Source: JBBSOK01 sp965219125 | Lineage (GTDB): Bacteria > Bacteroidota > Bacteroidia > Flavobacteriales > Flavobacteriaceae | Length of the DNA: 64,000 nt | Direction: 5' to 3' | Assembly (NCBI GenBank): GCA_965219125.1 | Contig: CBDCMO010000001.1 | Coordinates: 124,001 to 188,000 of the forward strand | In this document: one piece after another, positions 33,918 to 42,551 of the stretch | How positions within the stretch are numbered: position 1 is the first letter of the stretch | How the letters are laid out: every line of letters begins with the position of its first letter | The notes under the pieces: model-generated | Told to the model about the DNA's origin: nothing | The model's input: only the letters and a program-made list of their open reading frames with translations | Database searches by the model: none | Made by a program: the position numbers and the translations under genes

Positions 33918-35105
33918 ATGGCAAAAGAAACATTCGATCGGTCAAAACCACACTTAAATGTTGGTACAATAGGTCACGTAGATCACGGGAAAACGACTTT
34001 AACTGCAGCTATTACTAAAGTAATGGCCGATGCGGGTTATTCGGAAGCCAGATCATTCGATCAAATTGACAACGCTCCTGAAGAAAAAGAAAGAGGTATA
34101 ACAATTAACTCTTCACACGTTGAATATCAAACAGCAAACCGTCACTACGCTCACGTTGACTGTCCAGGTCACGCGGATTACGTAAAGAACATGGTTACTG
34201 GTGCTGCCCAAATGGACGGTGCTATCCTTGTGGTTGCTGCAACAGACGGACCAATGCCACAAACTCGTGAGCACATTCTATTAGGTCGCCAAGTTGGTAT
34301 TCCTCGTATGGTTGTATTCATGAACAAAGTGGATATGGTTGATGATGATGAATTATTAGAATTAGTTGAGATGGAAATTCGTGACCTTCTTAGCTTTTAC
34401 GAATATGATGGTGATAACGGACCGGTAATTCCTGGTTCTGCTCTTGGCGCACTTAACGGCGAACAAAAATGGGTTGACTCTGTGTTGGCACTTATGGAAG
34501 CTGTTGATACTTGGATTGAACTTCCAACACGTGATGTTGATAAGCCTTTCCTTATGCCTATAGAAGATGTATTTTCTATTACAGGTCGTGGTACTGTTGC
34601 AACTGGCCGTATTGAAACAGGTATAGCAAACACGGGTGATGTTATTGACATCATCGGTATGGGTGCTGAGAAATTAACATCTACAATTACAGGTGTTGAA
34701 ATGTTCCGTAAAATTCTTGATAGAGGTGAAGCTGGCGATAACGTAGGTATCCTTTTAAGAGGTATTGAAAAGAACGACATTAGCCGTGGTATGGTTATTT
34801 GTAAAAAAGGATCAGTAACACCACACGCTAAGTTTAAAGCTGAGGTTTACGTTCTTAAAAAAGAAGAAGGTGGTCGTCACACACCATTCCATAACAACTA
34901 TCGTCCACAGTTTTACGTTCGTACAACGGATGTAACAGGAACAATTATGCTTCCCGATGGTGTTGAAATGGTAATGCCAGGTGATAACTTGACTATTCAC
35001 GTTGAATTGTTGCAACCAATTGCAATGAACGTAGGTCTTCGTTTCGCTATCCGTGAAGGTGGTAGAACTGTAGGTGCTGGTCAAGTAACTGAAATAGTAG
35101 ACTAA
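33918..35105 (+). CDS. tuf: Elongation factor Tu
   Basis: A 395-residue GTPase matching EF-Tu throughout: G1 G-H-V-D-H-G-K-T-T (residues 19-27), G2 R-G-I-T-I, G3 D-C-P-G-H, G4 N-K-V-D, then domains II and III ending A-G-Q-V-T-E-I-V-D. It delivers aminoacyl-tRNA to the ribosome. The gene uses a restricted, highly-expressed-type codon set (GGT, CGT, AAC). It lies between four tRNA genes and tRNA-Trp-secE-nusG, an order conserved in many bacteria. No consensus promoter is evident right before it, so it may be transcribed with the tRNAs. Confidence 0.98.
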   Translation: MAKETFDRSKPHLNVGTIGHVDHGKTTLTAAITKVMADAGYSEARSFDQIDNAPEEKERGITINSSHVEYQTANRHYAHVDCPGHADYVKNMVTGAAQMDGAILVVAATDGPMPQTREHILLGRQVGIPRMVVFMNKVDMVDDDELLELVEMEIRDLLSFYEYDGDNGPVIPGSALGALNGEQKWVDSVLALMEAVDTWIELPTRDVDKPFLMPIEDVFSITGRGTVATGRIETGIANTGDVIDIIGMGAEKLTSTITGVEMFRKILDRGEAGDNVGILLRGIEKNDISRGMVICKKGSVTPHAKFKAEVYVLKKEEGGRHTPFHNNYRPQFYVRTTDVTGTIMLPDGVEMVMPGDNLTIHVELLQPIAMNVGLRFAIREGGRTVGAGQVTEIVD

Positions 35106-35126
35106 ATATAATTTAATAAAGTCTTA

Positions 35127-35150
35127 GGGTATCCCGAATTTATTCGGGAT
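35127..35150 (+). terminator. Hairpin after tuf (possible terminator or processing site)
   Basis: ATCCCGAAT (35131-35139) pairs with ATTCGGGAT (35142-35150) around two T, and the stem extends with GG-T/G-CC pairs outside. Only short T runs follow. The same palindromic phrase is common as a dispersed intergenic element, so terminator activity is uncertain. Confidence 0.5.
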
Positions 35151-35283
35151 GCCTTTGACTTTTATAACGGGTTTAGCTATTTTTTTAATATTTAATCCTA
35201 TTGGGTTTCGGTGGTATACTGATACATGTTTGAAATCTAAATTTTTATTCACAATTCTCAAATTTGAATTTTGAATTTAAAAA

Positions 35284-35356
35284 ACGGGTTTAGCTCAGTT
35301 GGTAGAGCACTGGTCTCCAAAACCAGGTGTCGTGAGTTCGAGCCTCGCAACCCGTG
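35284..35356 (+). tRNA. tRNA-Trp (anticodon CCA)
   Basis: A 73-nt cloverleaf: acceptor ACGGGTT/AACCCGT, D-arm TAGCTCAGTTGGTAGAGC, anticodon stem CTGGT/ACCAG with loop CTCCAAA, T-arm GAGTTCGAGCCTC. CCA is not encoded. Its last 16 bases plus 5 more recur at 35439-35459. Confidence 0.95.
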
Positions 35357-35459
35357 CAAATAAAATTGACAAATTTAAGTTCGAGGCTAGAAGTTTATGC
35401 TGAGTAGGTTTTCTTTTTCTGAAAACTGTACCGAAGTAAGCCTCGCAACCCGTGCAAAT
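35341..35459 (+). repeat. 21-bp direct repeat of the tRNA-Trp 3' end
   Basis: Bases 35341-35361 (start AGCCTCGCAACC, end GTGCAAAT) occur again without change at 35439-35459, 98 bp downstream. Between them AGTTCGAGGCT (about 35380-35390) resembles the T-arm once more. No reading frame lies in the interval. Confidence 0.8.
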
Positions 35460-35562
35460 TGAATAAACAAAGTAAAGTTTAGTTCCTGAGTTTTAAATTA
35501 GAAAAAGTCTTTATAAAAAAATCTTCTTTCAAAAGTTGGAAGTTTAAAAATCATTATAAGCT

Positions 35563-35751
35563 ATGATAAACTATATTACAGAATCTTACAACGAGCTTAA
35601 AAACCACGTTACTTGGACACCTTGGCCGGAAGCACAACGCCTTACAGTGATTGTTGCTCTTTTCTCGATTATCCTAGCTCTTGCAGTTTGGGGTATAGAT
35701 ACAGTATTCAGTAAGATTATAGGTTTATATTTTGAATGGATCAAGTCGTAA
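35563..35751 (+). CDS. secE: Preprotein translocase subunit SecE
   Basis: A 62-residue single-span membrane protein. It has the SecE core Y-N-E-L-K-N-H-V-T-W-T-P-W-P-E-A-Q-R followed by one membrane helix (about residues 28-50). It clamps SecY in the protein export channel. Only the minimal one-helix form is present, as in most bacteria outside the enterics. nusG begins 3 bp after the stop, so the pair is co-translated. Confidence 0.95.
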   Translation: MINYITESYNELKNHVTWTPWPEAQRLTVIVALFSIILALAVWGIDTVFSKIIGLYFEWIKS

Positions 35752-35754
35752 GTT

Positions 35755-36309
35755 ATGACTGAAACAAAAAGTGCACATAATTGGTATGTAGTTCGCTCCG
35801 TAAGCGGACAGGAAAACAAGATAAAATCGTATATCGAGTCTGAAATAAAAAGACTTGAGTTAGAAGATTTTATTGAGCAAGTTCTTGTTCCTACTGAAAA
35901 GGTTATACAAATACGAAACGGTAAAAAGGTTCATAAAGAACGTGTTTACTTTCCGGGTTATATAATGATACAAGCCAATATTGGTGGAGAGATTCCACAT
36001 ATTATTAAATCAATTAACGGAGTAATTGGCTTTTTAGGTGAAACCAAAGGTGGAGATCCTGTGCCATTGCGCCAAAGTGAAGTTAACCGGATGTTAGGTA
36101 AGGTTGATGAACTTTCAGTTAAAGATGATAACGTAAATATTCCATTTATTTCTGGTGAAACAGTAAAAGTAATAGATGGACCATTCAACGGCTTTAACGG
36201 TACGGTTGAAAAAATAAATGAAGAAAAGCGTAAACTTGAAGTAATGGTAAAAATCTTCGGAAGAAAAACACCATTAGAGTTAAGTTATATGCAAGTAGAA
36301 AAAGTTTAA
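35755..36309 (+). CDS. nusG: Transcription termination/antitermination protein NusG
   Basis: A 184-residue protein with the NGN domain (N-W-Y-V-V-R-S-V-S-G-Q-E-N-K, then Y-F-P-G-Y-I) and a C-terminal KOW domain (G-E-T-V-K-V-I-D-G-P-F-N-G-F-N-G-T-V). It binds RNA polymerase over the cleft and links it to Rho or the ribosome. The spacing of 3 bp to secE and 65 bp to rplK indicates the usual secE-nusG-rplK operon. No insertion in the NGN domain is visible. Confidence 0.97.
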   Translation: MTETKSAHNWYVVRSVSGQENKIKSYIESEIKRLELEDFIEQVLVPTEKVIQIRNGKKVHKERVYFPGYIMIQANIGGEIPHIIKSINGVIGFLGETKGGDPVPLRQSEVNRMLGKVDELSVKDDNVNIPFISGETVKVIDGPFNGFNGTVEKINEEKRKLEVMVKIFGRKTPLELSYMQVEKV

Positions 36310-36374
36310 TTGTTACGCCCTTAATAGTTTTTTAGAAGCTTCCACTTCAAAAGAACAAAATCAAATTTTTAAAA

Positions 36375-36812
36375 ATGGCAAAAGAAATAAGTAAAGTAGT
36401 TAAGTTGCAAGTTCGCGGAGGTGCGGCAAACCCGTCTCCACCAGTTGGACCTGCTTTAGGTGCTGCCGGTGTAAATATCATGGAATTTTGCAAGCAGTTT
36501 AACGCTCGTACCCAAGATAAAGCTGGTAAAGTATTGCCAGTTGCTATTACGGTCTTTAAAGACAAGAGTTTCGACTTTGTAATTAAAACTCCTCCAGCAG
36601 CTGTACAAATATTAGAAGCAGCAAAAGCAAAAAAGGGTAGTGGCGAACCGCACGCAAAGAAAATTGCAACTATTTCATGGGATCAAATTAAATTGATCGC
36701 TGAAGACAAAATGCCCGATTTAAATGCATTTACCGTAGAGTCTGCTATGAAAATGGTAGCCGGTACCGCAAGGTCTATGGGAGTGAAAGTAAAAGGTGAT
36801 GCACCTTTTTAA
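36375..36812 (+). CDS. rplK: 50S ribosomal protein uL11
   Basis: A 145-residue protein. It has the uL11 front with the Pro-rich switch N-P-S-P-P-V-G-P-A-L-G-A-A-G-V-N-I-M and the RNA-binding C-terminal domain with the segment T-I-S-W-D-Q-I and G-T-A-R-S-M-G. It forms the GTPase-associated stalk base with 23S rRNA and bL10. rplA follows after 21 bp. Confidence 0.97.
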   Translation: MAKEISKVVKLQVRGGAANPSPPVGPALGAAGVNIMEFCKQFNARTQDKAGKVLPVAITVFKDKSFDFVIKTPPAAVQILEAAKAKKGSGEPHAKKIATISWDQIKLIAEDKMPDLNAFTVESAMKMVAGTARSMGVKVKGDAPF

Positions 36813-36833
36813 TCAGAAAAAAAGAATCTAAAA

Positions 36834-37532
36834 ATGGCACAAGTAACAAAAAACCAAAAAGAAGCCCGCTCTAAGGTAGACTCTAGCAATTTGTATACCG
36901 TTGCAGAAGCTTCAGCTTTGGTAAAAGAAATAAGCAATGTAAAGTTCGACCCTTCGGTTGATATTGCAGTGCGCTTAAATGTAGATCCACGTAAAGCCAA
37001 CCAAATGGTAAGAGGTGTTGTAACCCTTCCACACGGTACTGGTAAAGATGTAAAAGTATTGGCATTGGTAACTCCAGATAAGGAAGCTGAAGCTAAAGAA
37101 GCTGGAGCAGATTACGTAGGTCTTGATGAGTACCTTGAAAAAATAAAAGGTGGTTGGACAGATGTTGACGTTATTGTAACAATGCCAAGTGTAATGGGTA
37201 AATTAGGTCCTTTAGGCCGTGTATTAGGTCCTCGTGGCCTTATGCCAAACCCAAAGACTGGTACCGTAACAATGGATGTTGGAAAAGCTGTGGCAGACGT
37301 AAAAGCTGGTAAAATTGACTTTAAAGTTGATAAAACCGGTATTATTCACGCATCTATTGGTAAAGCTTCTTTCGAAGCAGATAAGATTGCAGGAAATGCA
37401 AGAGAATTATTAACAACTTTAGTTAAACTTAAGCCTCAAGCTTCAAAAGGTGTGTATATTAAGAGCATCTCTATGTCTAGCACAATGAGTCCAGGAATAA
37501 CTATCGATACCAAAAGGTATACTGAGCAGTAA
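36834..37532 (+). CDS. rplA: 50S ribosomal protein uL1
   Basis: A 232-residue protein matching uL1: F-D-P-S-V-D-I-A-V-R-L-N-V-D-P-R-K early, V-R-G-V-V-T-L-P-H-G-T-G, and L-G-P-R-G-L-M-P-N-P-K-T-G-T-V in the rRNA-binding region. It forms the mobile L1 stalk and in other bacteria represses its own operon. rplJ begins 11 bp downstream. Confidence 0.97.
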   Translation: MAQVTKNQKEARSKVDSSNLYTVAEASALVKEISNVKFDPSVDIAVRLNVDPRKANQMVRGVVTLPHGTGKDVKVLALVTPDKEAEAKEAGADYVGLDEYLEKIKGGWTDVDVIVTMPSVMGKLGPLGRVLGPRGLMPNPKTGTVTMDVGKAVADVKAGKIDFKVDKTGIIHASIGKASFEADKIAGNARELLTTLVKLKPQASKGVYIKSISMSSTMSPGITIDTKRYTEQ

Positions 37533-37543
37533 AACTTGAAATT

Positions 37544-38065
37544 ATGACAAGAGAAGAAAAATCACAAGTAATTGAAAACTTAACTGCACAGTTGGCTGAT
37601 AATGAAATAATCTATTTAGCAGATATTTCAGGTCTTAATGCAGGAGCCACAACTAACTTACGCCGTGCTTGCTTTAAAGCAGGTATCAAGCTTGCAGTTG
37701 TAAAGAACACCTTGCTAAAAAAAGCAATGGAAAGTTCAGACAAAGATTTTGGTGAATTAGCTAATATCTTAAAAGGAAATACATCTTTAATGTTCTCTGA
37801 AACAGGAAATGCTCCTGCGAAGGTTATTAAAGAGTTCCGTAAAAAATCCAAAATGCCTTTATTAAAAGGGGCGTTCATTCAAGAAGGAATTTATATAGGT
37901 GACGAACAACTTGATAAATTAGTTGATCTTAAATCTAAAGACGAACTTCTTGGAGAAATTATTGGATTGTTACAATCTCCTGCCAAGAATGTTATTTCGG
38001 CTCTTAAATCGAGCGGTGGTAAACTTGCAGGTATCTTAAAAACGTTATCTGAAAAAGAAGGATAA
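37544..38065 (+). CDS. rplJ: 50S ribosomal protein uL10
   Basis: A 173-residue protein: T-R-E-E-K-S-Q-V-I-E-N-L at the start, A-G-I-K-L-A-V-V-K-N-T-L in the rRNA-binding domain and a long C-terminal helix that holds bL12 dimers. Only 11 bp separate it from rplA, so no room exists for the separate L10 leader RNA found in some phyla. Confidence 0.96.
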   Translation: MTREEKSQVIENLTAQLADNEIIYLADISGLNAGATTNLRRACFKAGIKLAVVKNTLLKKAMESSDKDFGELANILKGNTSLMFSETGNAPAKVIKEFRKKSKMPLLKGAFIQEGIYIGDEQLDKLVDLKSKDELLGEIIGLLQSPAKNVISALKSSGGKLAGILKTLSEKEG

Positions 38066-38123
38066 CATTCAATTATTGCACTAATTAAATACAAATAAAT
38101 ACAAATTACTAAAAACGATTAAA

Positions 38124-38501
38124 ATGGCAGATTTAAAAGATTTCGCAGAAAAATTAGTTAACTTAACTGTAAAAGAAGTTAACGAATTAGCAACTATATT
38201 AAAAGATGAGTACGGTATCGAACCAGCAGCAGCAGCAGCAGTTATGGTAGCAGGTGGTGGCGCAGGTGCAGATGATGTAGCTGAAGAAAAATCAGAATTC
38301 GATGTAATCCTTAAAGCAGCTGGTGCCTCTAAATTGGCAGTAGTAAAATTGGTTAAAGAATTAACCGGTGCTGGTCTTAAAGAAGCAAAAGAGTTGGTAG
38401 ATAATGCACCATCTCCAATTAAAGAAGGTATTTCTAAAGATGAAGCTGAAGCTTTAAAAGCTCAGTTAGAAGAAGCTGGAGCTGAGGTTGAGCTTAAGTA
38501 A
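38124..38501 (+). CDS. rplL: 50S ribosomal protein bL12
   Basis: A 125-residue acidic protein: N-terminal dimerisation helices, an Ala/Gly-rich hinge (about residues 36-50, A-A-A-A-A-V-M-V-A-G-G-G) and the C-terminal factor-binding domain with K-L-A-V-V-K-L-V-K-E and G-L-K-E-A-K-E-L-V-D. It recruits translation GTPases. A long hairpin lies between it and rpoB. Confidence 0.97.
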   Translation: MADLKDFAEKLVNLTVKEVNELATILKDEYGIEPAAAAAVMVAGGGAGADDVAEEKSEFDVILKAAGASKLAVVKLVKELTGAGLKEAKELVDNAPSPIKEGISKDEAEALKAQLEEAGAEVELK

Positions 38502-38527
38502 GCTACCCACATACTCCAAACCTTAAA

Positions 38528-38572
38528 GGTTTAGGTCTTCTGGATTTGTGTCCGGAAAGACCTAAACCATTT
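38528..38572 (+). terminator. Attenuator-like hairpin between rplL and rpoB
   Basis: A 12-bp perfect stem (GGTTTAGGTCTT at 38528-38539 with AAGACCTAAACC at 38557-38568), capped by an inner 5-bp stem CTGGA/TCCGG. Only ATTTT follows, so termination should be partial, which suits lower rpoBC than ribosomal-protein expression. An RNase processing site is an alternative. Confidence 0.65.
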
Positions 38573-38644
38573 TGCGTATAATATGTTTAAGTACTTTTTA
38601 TACGTTTTTACACCCATTTATTTTAATTAAAATTCCGTCCATAG

Positions 38645-41600
38645 ATGTCAGCAACGCAAACTGAAAGATTGAATTTTTCCTCTGTAAAGAACAAACCAGC
38701 ATATCCAGACTTTTTGGATATTCAGATTAAATCCTTCCAGGATTTCTTCCAGTTGGAAACCAAGTCAGAAGAAAGAGGCCAAGAAGGCTTATACAAGACC
38801 TTCTTAGAAAATTTCCCAATTACTGATACACGTAATCAGTTCGTATTAGAATTTTTAGACTACTTCGTAGATCCACCAAGATATTCTATTCAAGAATGTA
38901 TTGAGCGCGGTCTAACGTATAGTGTGCCGTTAAAAGCCCGTCTAAAATTGTATTGTACAGATGCAGAACACGAAGATTTTGAAACCATCGTGCAAGATGT
39001 GTATTTGGGTACAATTCCTTACATGACACCAAGTGGTACTTTCTGTATCAACGGTGCAGAAAGGGTAGTTGTATCACAGTTACACCGTTCTCCTGGCGTA
39101 TTCTTTGGACAATCGTTCCACGCCAACGGAACAAAATTATATTCAGCCCGAGTAATTCCTTTTAAAGGTTCTTGGATTGAATTTGCTACCGATATTAACA
39201 GCGTTATGTACGCATATATCGATAGAAAGAAAAAATTACCAGTTACAACACTTTTCCGTGCAATAGGTTTTGAAAGAGATAAGGATATTCTTGAAATCTT
39301 CGACCTTGCTGAAGAAGTAAAAGCATCAAAATCTGGTCTTAAAAAATTCATCGGCCGTAAATTGGCTGCACGTGTCCTTAAAACATGGCATGAAGATTTC
39401 GTAGATGAAGACACAGGCGAAGTTGTTTCTATTGAACGTAACGAGATTGTTTTAGATCGTGATACGGTTCTTGAAAAAGAGCATATCGACGAAATAATCG
39501 AGTCTGGTTCAAAAACAGTATTGCTTCATAAAGAAGACAACCTGTTGGCAGATTATGCTATTATTCATAATACATTACAAAAAGATCCTACCAACTCAGA
39601 AAAAGAAGCGGTAGAACATATTTATAGACAATTACGTAACGCTGAACCGCCAGATGAGGAAACTGCTCGTGGCATAATCAACAAGTTGTTTTTCTCAGAT
39701 CAGAGATATAACCTTGGTGAAGTAGGTCGTTACAGAATGAACAAAAAACTGGGTCTTGATATCCCTATGGACAAGCAAGTGCTTACCAAAGAAGATATTA
39801 TAACCATTGTAAAATACTTAATTGAGCTAATCAACTCTAAAGCTGAGATTGATGATATTGATCACTTATCTAACCGTCGTGTACGTACAGTTGGTGAACA
39901 ATTATCACAACAATTTGGTGTTGGTCTTGCCCGTATGGCACGTACTATTCGTGAAAGGATGAATGTTCGTGACAACGAAGTATTTACACCTATAGATTTG
40001 ATTAACGCCAAGACTTTGTCTTCGGTAATTAACTCATTCTTTGGTACAAACCAGCTTTCACAATTTATGGATCAAACCAATCCACTTGCAGAGATTACGC
40101 ACAAGCGTCGTCTTTCAGCTCTTGGACCAGGTGGTTTATCTCGTGAAAGAGCAGGTTTTGAGGTTCGTGATGTTCACTATACTCACTACGGTCGTCTTTG
40201 CCCAATTGAAACTCCGGAAGGTCCAAACATTGGTTTGATATCTTCATTGGCGGTTTATGCAAAGGTGAATAACCTAGGGTTTATTGAAACTCCTTATCGT
40301 AAAGTTACAGATGGGAAAATAGATCTTAAACATGATCCAATTTATCTTTCTGCGGAAGAAGAAGAGGCAATGCACATTGCACAAGCAAACATTCCACTTT
40401 CTGATAAAGGTGTAATTGAAACAGATAAGGTAATTGCCAGAATGGAAGGCGATTTTCCATTGGTGGACCCAAATATTCTGAATTATGCAGATGTTGCGCC
40501 AAACCAGATCGCTTCAATTTCTGCATCGTTAATTCCATTCTTGGAACACGATGATGCAAACCGTGCTTTGATGGGATCTAACATGATGCGTCAAGCCGTA
40601 CCTTTATTAATAGCAGATTCACCAATTGTTGGTACAGGTCTTGAAAGACAAGTAGCTAGTGATAGTCGTGTATTGATAAATGCAGAAGGTGCTGGTGTTG
40701 TTGAGTATGTTGATGCTAATGAGATTACTATAAAGTATGATCGTACAGATGAGCAACGTATGGTTAGCTTCGAGCCTGATGAAAAGAATTACAAGCTTGT
40801 AAAATTCAGAAAAACAAACCAAAGTACTTCTATTAACCTAAAGCCTATTGTTCGCAAAGGCGATAGAGTTGTAAAAGGACAAGTTCTTTGCCAAGGTTAT
40901 GCAACCGAAGCAGGCGAATTAGCTCTTGGAAGAAATATGAAAGTAGCCTTTATGCCTTGGAAAGGGTATAACTTCGAGGATGCAATCGTTATTTCAGAAA
41001 GAGTAGTTCGTGAGGATATTTTTACTTCTATTCACGTTGATGAATATACACTTGAAGTTAGAGATACTAAATTAGGAAATGAAGAATTAACAAATGACAT
41101 CCCGAACGTTTCAGAAGAAGCTACAAAAGATCTTGATGAAGCGGGAATGATTCGTATTGGTGCCGAAGTAAAACCTGGCGATATTCTTATTGGTAAGATT
41201 ACACCAAAAGGTGAAAGCGACCCAACTCCTGAAGAAAAGTTATTACGTGCAATTTTCGGTGATAAAGCGGGTGATGTAAAAGATGCGTCTTTAAAAGCGT
41301 CTCCATCATTACACGGTGTTGTTATCGATAAAAAACTTTTTGCCCGTGCGGTAAAAGACAAGCGTAAACGTGCTAAGGATAAAGAAGATATAGCAGAATT
41401 AGAAGCTAAATACGAAGCTAAATTTGTTGAACTTCAAGATATTCTTGTTGAAAAACTATTTACTATCGTTGGCGGTAAAACTGCACAAGGAATCAATAAC
41501 GATCTTGGTGAAGTTGTTTTCCCGAAAGGAAAAAAATTCACTTTGAAAATGTTAAACTCGGTTGATGATTACACCCACTTAACTGGTGGTGTTTGGACAA

Positions 41601-42457
41601 CTGATGATGAAACAAACGTATTGGTTGCAGATTTAATGCACAATTATAAAATTAAGGAAAACGATCTTCAAGGTAACTTGCGTCGTGAGAAGTTTACAAT
41701 CTCTGTAGGAGATGAGCTTCCATCTGGTATTTTAAAACTTGCTAAAGTTTACATCGCTAAAAAGCGTAAACTAAAAGTTGGTGATAAAATGGCGGGACGT
41801 CACGGTAACAAAGGTATTGTTGCACGTATTGTACGTGATGAAGATATGCCTTTCTTGGAAGATGGAACACCAGTTGATATCGTGCTTAACCCACTTGGGG
41901 TTCCATCACGTATGAACATTGGGCAGATATATGAAACGGTTCTTGGTTGGGCAGGACAAAAATTAGGTCGCAAGTTCGCAACCCCAATTTTTGACGGTGC
42001 AACTTTAGATCAGATAAATGAATATACAGACGAAGCAGGTATTCCACGTTTCGGTCATACCTATCTATATGATGGTGGTACAGGCCAGCGTTTTGATCAG
42101 CCAGCAACGGTAGGTATTATTTATATGTTGAAATTAGGCCATATGGTAGATGATAAGATGCACGCGCGTTCTATCGGACCATACTCACTTATTACACAAC
42201 AACCTCTTGGTGGTAAAGCACAATTTGGTGGTCAGCGTTTTGGTGAAATGGAAGTTTGGGCTCTTGAGGCATATGGTGCTTCTGCAACCCTTAGAGAAAT
42301 TTTGACAGTGAAATCTGATGATGTAGTTGGTAGAGCAAAAACCTACGAAGCAATCGTAAAAGGTGAAACAATGCCAGAACCAGGTTTGCCAGAATCTTTC
42401 AACGTTTTAATGCACGAATTGAAAGGTCTTGGACTTGATATTAGGTTAGAAGAATAA
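38645..42457 (+). CDS. rpoB: DNA-directed RNA polymerase subunit beta
   Basis: A 1270-residue beta subunit. Conserved blocks are in order: R-L-N-F-S-S-V-K near the start, the rifampicin region with S-Q-F-M-D-Q-T-N-P-L-A-E-I-T-H-K-R-R-L-S-A-L-G-P-G-G split across 40060-40140, P-I-E-T-P-E-G-P-N-I-G, and G-D-K-M-A-G-R-H-G-N-K-G near residue 1050. The end is G-L-D-I-R-L-E-E. Rifampicin-contact residues look wild type (Q-F-M-D, H-K-R-R-L). It forms half of the polymerase active cleft. A dispersed repeat hairpin lies in the gap to rpoC. Confidence 0.98.
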   Translation: MSATQTERLNFSSVKNKPAYPDFLDIQIKSFQDFFQLETKSEERGQEGLYKTFLENFPITDTRNQFVLEFLDYFVDPPRYSIQECIERGLTYSVPLKARLKLYCTDAEHEDFETIVQDVYLGTIPYMTPSGTFCINGAERVVVSQLHRSPGVFFGQSFHANGTKLYSARVIPFKGSWIEFATDINSVMYAYIDRKKKLPVTTLFRAIGFERDKDILEIFDLAEEVKASKSGLKKFIGRKLAARVLKTWHEDFVDEDTGEVVSIERNEIVLDRDTVLEKEHIDEIIESGSKTVLLHKEDNLLADYAIIHNTLQKDPTNSEKEAVEHIYRQLRNAEPPDEETARGIINKLFFSDQRYNLGEVGRYRMNKKLGLDIPMDKQVLTKEDIITIVKYLIELINSKAEIDDIDHLSNRRVRTVGEQLSQQFGVGLARMARTIRERMNVRDNEVFTPIDLINAKTLSSVINSFFGTNQLSQFMDQTNPLAEITHKRRLSALGPGGLSRERAGFEVRDVHYTHYGRLCPIETPEGPNIGLISSLAVYAKVNNLGFIETPYRKVTDGKIDLKHDPIYLSAEEEEAMHIAQANIPLSDKGVIETDKVIARMEGDFPLVDPNILNYADVAPNQIASISASLIPFLEHDDANRALMGSNMMRQAVPLLIADSPIVGTGLERQVASDSRVLINAEGAGVVEYVDANEITIKYDRTDEQRMVSFEPDEKNYKLVKFRKTNQSTSINLKPIVRKGDRVVKGQVLCQGYATEAGELALGRNMKVAFMPWKGYNFEDAIVISERVVREDIFTSIHVDEYTLEVRDTKLGNEELTNDIPNVSEEATKDLDEAGMIRIGAEVKPGDILIGKITPKGESDPTPEEKLLRAIFGDKAGDVKDASLKASPSLHGVVIDKKLFARAVKDKRKRAKDKEDIAELEAKYEAKFVELQDILVEKLFTIVGGKTAQGINNDLGEVVFPKGKKFTLKMLNSVDDYTHLTGGVWTTDDETNVLVADLMHNYKIKENDLQGNLRREKFTISVGDELPSGILKLAKVYIAKKRKLKVGDKMAGRHGNKGIVARIVRDEDMPFLEDGTPVDIVLNPLGVPSRMNIGQIYETVLGWAGQKLGRKFATPIFDGATLDQINEYTDEAGIPRFGHTYLYDGGTGQRFDQPATVGIIYMLKLGHMVDDKMHARSIGPYSLITQQPLGGKAQFGGQRFGEMEVWALEAYGASATLREILTVKSDDVVGRAKTYEAIVKGETMPEPGLPESFNVLMHELKGLGLDIRLEE

Positions 42458-42459
42458 AG

Positions 42460-42490
42460 TAGTCATCCCCGCGAAGGCGGGGATCTCTTC
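42460..42490 (+). repeat. Dispersed palindromic repeat between rpoB and rpoC
   Basis: GTCATCCCCGCGAAGGCGGGGATCTC: ATCCCCGC pairs with GCGGGGAT around GAAG. This phrase is a widespread dispersed repeat in bacterial genomes; here it sits in the 94-bp gap of an essential operon without a T tract. Confidence 0.7.
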
Positions 42491-42551
42491 ATTCTTTCAG
42501 AAATCTTTAAAAAGATTTCAATTCAACAAACAAAGTTTATTACTCAATATT

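Noticed and set aside
37533..37543. L10-type leader RNA before rplJ
   Set aside because: Only 11 bp separate rplA and rplJ, too short for the leader fold.
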